Shown here in pieces: positions 60,797 to 64,000 of a stretch of 64,000 bases of DNA; the stretch's first letter is position 1, and every line of letters starts with the position of its first letter. The notes beneath the pieces were generated by a model that saw only the letters and a program-made list of their open reading frames with translations, was not told the origin of the DNA and searched no databases. Source of the stretch: Morganella morganii H1r (lineage in GTDB: Bacteria > Pseudomonadota > Gammaproteobacteria > Enterobacterales > Enterobacteriaceae); contig NZ_AYMP01000016.1 in the NCBI RefSeq assembly GCF_000633515.1, forward strand, positions 124,001-188,000. Reading direction: 5' to 3'. A program made the translations under genes and the position numbers.

Positions 60797-61402
60797 ATGA
60801 CAAAAAATATACTGAATAACACAGAGCAGCCCGCACAGAGCGGTATAAAAATCTATCTGAGAAACGGGTTGTATTTTGTGCTGTTTTTAATGGCGGTACA
60901 GTTACTGACCACACTGACCGGCGGGAGATTAACCGCATTGGGTATTGAGCCGCGTACGGTTAACGGGCTGTTTGGTATTTTCTTTGCGCCTTTTATTCAC
61001 AGCAGCTGGGGGCATTTATTCAGTAATCTGCCGCCGCTGTTAATTCTCAGTGTGTTACTGATGATCCCGTCGGTAAAACATTATATTAAGGCGTCTTTGT
61101 TTATTATTATCGTCGGCGGGTTACTGGTCTGGCTATTCGGGCGGACGGCGGTGCATGTCGGGGCGAGCGGCTGGATCTTCGGTTTATGGGCATTACTGAT
61201 TTATCAGGGAATTTTTCGCCGTAAACTACCGGATATTATTATCGGCATTGTGGTGCTGATTTATTACGGCGGTATGATCAGCGGATTGTTTCCGGGGCAA
61301 CAATTCGTCTCGGTTGAGTCTCATCTGAGCGGCGCTGCCGCCGGGGTGTTATTCGGCTGGCTGCAATACCGCAAACGGAAACAGAATAACAAACCGGCAT
61401 AA
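60797..61402 (+). CDS. Rhomboid-family intramembrane serine protease
   Basis: The 201-residue membrane protein has about six helices. The rhomboid catalytic serine motif is in VHVGASGWIFGLWALL (GASG), and the catalytic histidine is in SVESHLSGAAAGVLFGWL. HSSWGHLFSNLPPLLIL supplies the HxxxN-like oxyanion region. Rhomboids cut membrane proteins within the bilayer; substrates are unknown. It is a stand-alone gene, not the glpG of the glp locus. Confidence 0.9.
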   Translation: MTKNILNNTEQPAQSGIKIYLRNGLYFVLFLMAVQLLTTLTGGRLTALGIEPRTVNGLFGIFFAPFIHSSWGHLFSNLPPLLILSVLLMIPSVKHYIKASLFIIIVGGLLVWLFGRTAVHVGASGWIFGLWALLIYQGIFRRKLPDIIIGIVVLIYYGGMISGLFPGQQFVSVESHLSGAAAGVLFGWLQYRKRKQNNKPA

Positions 61403-61407
61403 CACTC

Positions 61408-61429
61408 TGCCGGGTGATAACACCCGGCA
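61408..61429. terminator. Terminator between convergent rhomboid and yehS genes
   Basis: The 9-bp stem TGCCGGGTG / CACCCGGCA has an ATAA loop and is followed by TCATTATCTGT on the plus strand. The two genes end on either side. Confidence 0.7.
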
Positions 61430-61439
61430 TCATTATCTG

Positions 61440-61901
61440 TCAGCCCCGGATGCGGGATGTCAGACCTTTCAGGAAATAGCGCAGCAGCTGATCACCGCAG
61501 TCGCGGTAATTTTTATGATCCGGGTTGCGGAACAGGGCGCTGATTTCCGGTTTTGAAACCCGGAAGTCGGCACGCTGAAAAATATCCGCCATATCCGTAT
61601 CCTTCAGTTCAAACGCAACGCGCAATTTTTTCAGGATAATATTGTTGGTCAGACGGGCATCCACCGCCGGAACCGGACGGCTTTCATCTTTGCCGCGGCG
61701 GAAAATAATCAGTCCGTTGAGAAAATGACCGGTCACATTATCATCACAAAGCTGATAATCCGCTTCGTCTTCTTTTTTCAGCCAGTCGCTCATCTGCGCT
61801 TTGGTGACAGTTAATCCGGCAAGTCCGGTGATTTCGGCCATTTTTGCGTCACTCAGATCCAGCATGTAGCGGACACTGCGCAGAACATAGTTATTCAGCA
61901 T
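61440..61901 (-). CDS. yehS: DUF1456 protein YehS
   Basis: YehS is a conserved enteric protein of unknown role made of two DUF1456 repeats. The 153 residues show both: NYVLRSVRYMLDLSDAKMAEI and NNIILKKLRVAFELKDTDMADI, each with an IxxR-LRxxFxL-like start; the second continues ADFRVSKPEISALFRNPDHKNY. Each repeat looks like a helix-turn-helix-like bundle. Stand-alone gene. Confidence 0.9.
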   Translation of the reverse strand: MLNNYVLRSVRYMLDLSDAKMAEITGLAGLTVTKAQMSDWLKKEDEADYQLCDDNVTGHFLNGLIIFRRGKDESRPVPAVDARLTNNIILKKLRVAFELKDTDMADIFQRADFRVSKPEISALFRNPDHKNYRDCGDQLLRYFLKGLTSRIRG

Positions 61902-62041
61902 AAACAGGGGTTATCCATGGAGGGAGTTATAAACCCTGCAATACTAGTGATTATCCGTCCGCATTTCAATGAAATCCGCTGGTTGGAAGTGGATTAATGG
62001 CGGTGATATAGTAGGTTTTTCCGTTCAGTCATGAGGTTACT

Positions 62042-63439
62042 ATGTCATTGTCCCGCGCGTTTGCCACCACACTGCTTGCTGCTGCCTGCTCCGCTTATGC
62101 TGCCGACCCGGCAGATCTGATGATAACTGACGGCACAGTGCTGACCATGAACCCGGAAAATACGGTGTTTGAACACGGTACCGTGGTGGTCAGTGACGGA
62201 AAAATTGTCGCCGTCGGCGGCCCTGAGCTGACAGCGAAATATCAGGCAAAAAAAGTGCTGGATGTAAAAGGTGATATTGTGATGCCGGGGCTGATAAACA
62301 CCCACACTCACGGCTCGATGACGGTTTTCCGCTCTCTCGGGGATGATGTGCCGGATCGCCTGCACCGCTATATTTTCCCGCTGGAAAATAAACTGGTTTC
62401 CCGCGATATGGTGCGCACCGGCGCCAATCTGGCTAATATCGAAATGATTAAAGGCGGCGTGACCACCTATGCCGATATGTATTATTTCGAAGATGAAGTT
62501 GCGAAGACCGTGGATAAAGCGGGTTTACGCGCCGTACTGGGTGAGACAATTATTAATTTCCCGGTCGCGGATGCACAGACGCCGGAAGAAGGGATCGCGT
62601 ATGCGGTGCGCTTTATCAATGAATACAAAGATCATCCGCGTATCACACCGGCATTTGCCCCGCATGGCCCGTATACCAATACCACTGAAAACTTACAGAA
62701 AATTGCGGCACTGTCTGAAGAACTGAATGTACCGGTGATGATCCATCTGGCGGAGACGGATCGCGAAAAAGAGGAAATCGCCAAACGCACCGGCGGGAAA
62801 AGCCCGGTGCAGTATATGGCGGATATCGGTGTGCTGAATAACCGCCTGCTGGCGGCACATGTGATTATGGCCGATGATAATGATCTGAATCTGCTGAAGA
62901 AATATGATGTCGGGGTGGCACACAATATCAGTGCCAACACCAAATCCGCCAAAGGCGTGGCACCGGTCACGCAAATGCTGGAAAAGGGGATCCGCACCGG
63001 CCTCGGTACTGACGGCCCGATGTCATCCAACACACTAACCACCATGAATGAACTCAACCTGGTCGGTAAAATCCATAAACTGGAAACCAAAAACCGGGCA
63101 GCCATGCCGCCGCTGACCGTGGTTGAAATGGCGACCATGGGATCGGCCCGTGCGCTGCATATGGATGATAAAATCGGCTCGCTGGAAACCGGAAAACGGG
63201 CAGATATCATTGTGGTGGATACCAAAGCACCGAATATGGTACCGGTGTACAGCCCGTATGCCGCCCTGGTTTATGGCGCAAACGGTGCCAATGTCCGTCA
63301 TACCATTGTGGACGGTGTGATCCTGATGGAAGACCGGCAGTTACTGACCGTCAATGAAAATGAAATTATTCAGGATGCACAGCGTTTTGCGGAAAAAGTC
63401 CGTGAAACCGTGCGCGCTTCAGGGGAAGAGGTGAAATGA
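62042..63439 (+). CDS. Exported metal-dependent amidohydrolase
   Basis: The protein (465 residues) belongs to the TrzA/AtzA/MtaD-like amidohydrolases, which deaminate or dechlorinate purines and triazines or hydrolyse related compounds. Metal ligands are His88 and His90 in NTHTHGS, then a His in HLAETDREKEE, HVIMADDND and GLGTDGPMSSN (Asp). The first 20 residues form a signal peptide (LAAACSAYAAD), unusual for the group. ATG follows GAGGTTACT. It overlaps the HAD gene by ATGA, hinting at a shared pathway. Confidence 0.88.
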   Translation: MSLSRAFATTLLAAACSAYAADPADLMITDGTVLTMNPENTVFEHGTVVVSDGKIVAVGGPELTAKYQAKKVLDVKGDIVMPGLINTHTHGSMTVFRSLGDDVPDRLHRYIFPLENKLVSRDMVRTGANLANIEMIKGGVTTYADMYYFEDEVAKTVDKAGLRAVLGETIINFPVADAQTPEEGIAYAVRFINEYKDHPRITPAFAPHGPYTNTTENLQKIAALSEELNVPVMIHLAETDREKEEIAKRTGGKSPVQYMADIGVLNNRLLAAHVIMADDNDLNLLKKYDVGVAHNISANTKSAKGVAPVTQMLEKGIRTGLGTDGPMSSNTLTTMNELNLVGKIHKLETKNRAAMPPLTVVEMATMGSARALHMDDKIGSLETGKRADIIVVDTKAPNMVPVYSPYAALVYGANGANVRHTIVDGVILMEDRQLLTVNENEIIQDAQRFAEKVRETVRASGEEVK

Positions 63440-64000
63440 CAGAAAAACTCAAATGTGCGCTGATTTATGATTTTGACGGCACCCTGGCGGAAGGAGATTG
63501 TCCGGAGCACGGACTGATGCCTGCACTGGGTATCAGCGACACGAAAGCATTCTGGCGGGAAGTGAAGCGGTTTGCCAAAGCCGATGACGGCGATGAAATT
63601 CTGTCCTATATGGGGTTACTGGCTGCGAAAGCCAATATCCGGCAGTCATCTGAATTGAGTGTTGAAAATCTGAAAAAACACGGTGCAACGATTCCGCTGT
63701 TTCCCGGCGTCACCGAATGGTTTAACCGTATCAATGCCTGGTCCCATGAACAGGGACTTGATCCGGAGCACTATATTCTGTCCAGCGGACTGGACGGTAT
63801 GATCCGCGGCACGGCTATCGGCCATGAATTCCGCGATATTTTTGCCTGTAAATATCACTATTCCGCTGACGGAAAAACCGCGTTATGGCCCGCTCAGGCT
63901 ATCAACTATACCACTAAAACACAGTTTTTATTCCGGATAAACAAAGGAATACATAACTCATGGGATAATGTGGCGGTTAACCAGTTTATCGAGCAGGAAG
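63436..64000 (+). CDS. HAD-family phosphatase (cut by right edge)
   Basis: From ATG 63436, overlapping the amidohydrolase stop (ATGA), the frame is open to the window end (188 codons). The HAD motif I is IYDFDGTLAEGD (Asp12, Asp14). Motif II is near YILSSGLDGMI, and a motif III-like lysine lies in DIFACKYHYSADGKTALWP. The type is a small-molecule HAD phosphatase with a cap insert of about 100 residues after motif I. The substrate is unknown; the C-terminus lies outside the window. Confidence 0.86.
   Translation, partial: MTEKLKCALIYDFDGTLAEGDCPEHGLMPALGISDTKAFWREVKRFAKADDGDEILSYMGLLAAKANIRQSSELSVENLKKHGATIPLFPGVTEWFNRINAWSHEQGLDPEHYILSSGLDGMIRGTAIGHEFRDIFACKYHYSADGKTALWPAQAINYTTKTQFLFRINKGIHNSWDNVAVNQFIEQE

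Noticed and set aside
1-64000. CRISPR arrays, prophage, integrons, insertion sequences and tRNA genes
   Set aside because: No regular repeat-spacer array, integrase, transposase or tRNA-like cloverleaf was recognised; small inverted repeats found are terminators or operators.

Overview
The window is a stretch of enterobacterial chromosome (order Enterobacterales, about 50% GC, dense short-spaced genes). The best guess is the Proteus-Providencia-Morganella group, most likely Morganella. The strongest clue is a membrane-type L-amino acid deaminase (54143-55567), an enzyme typical of that group. Orthologs of ordinary enteric genes (prpBCR, alkB, ada, ybiT, nudK, sugE, yaiI, yehS) surround it. 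The taxon is an inference from protein content.

Layout. 1-3372: propionate catabolism (prpC partial, prpB, divergent prpR) with a sigma-54 promoter and PrpR-type inverted repeats. 3401-5221: alkB-ada DNA-alkylation repair operon behind an Ada box, but Ada has lost all four zinc cysteines of its sensor domain. 6318-8318: an ABC-F ATPase gene preceded by a 27-residue leader peptide and nested hairpins that look like a translational attenuator. 8350-14537: an ElaA-GrpB fusion, a methyltransferase, two unrecognised genes in an operon (membrane protein, then Asp-box protein), a MerR-MFS chimera and an acetyltransferase. 14979-17771: iron/heme/cobalamin-type ABC importer. 17819-19756: AraC regulator plus azlCD, with the same 18-bp site before both transcription units. 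19862-23612: Nudix hydrolase, two tandem PhzF genes with a mosaic 5' end, TetR regulator and a frameshifted DJ-1/PfpI gene. 23822-28549: LysR/MFS exporter pair, proline iminopeptidase, LysE exporter, XRE regulator.

28654-30495 is a decay patch: a broken LysR gene and a broken MFS gene flank an intact deaminase. 30557-33795 is a Fur-boxed TonB receptor plus binding protein. 33842-35059 encodes a protein with a Cry (delta-endotoxin) pore-forming helical domain. 35542-41799 holds a PAP2 phosphatase, a MetC-like lyase with a CyuP-like transporter and LysR regulator, an acetyltransferase, nudK and a small secreted protein. 42176-47311 is an orphan type VI secretion cargo island: vgrG, VRR-NUC nuclease effector, immunity gene, interrupted PAAR gene. 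47424-53778 holds an EamA transporter, TetR/sugE with tandem operators, an Lrp-type regulator, ybiT and small genes.

54061-60720 is an iron-themed cluster. The L-amino acid deaminase gene, under a good Fur-box match, is followed by an exported RidA. Facing it is a Fur-boxed operon of TonB receptor, binding protein and an FGE/PvdO-type protein. Alpha-keto acids made by amino acid deaminases are known to act as siderophores in Proteus, Providencia and Morganella, so the deaminase site makes biological sense. The window closes with a rhomboid-type protease, yehS, an exported amidohydrolase and a HAD phosphatase cut by the right edge.

No rRNA, tRNA, CRISPR array, integrase or insertion sequence was recognised. 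Decay is frequent: chimera, frameshifts in G runs, internal deletions and an in-frame stop. All functional calls rest on reading the translated sequences and remembered family features; no database search was possible.
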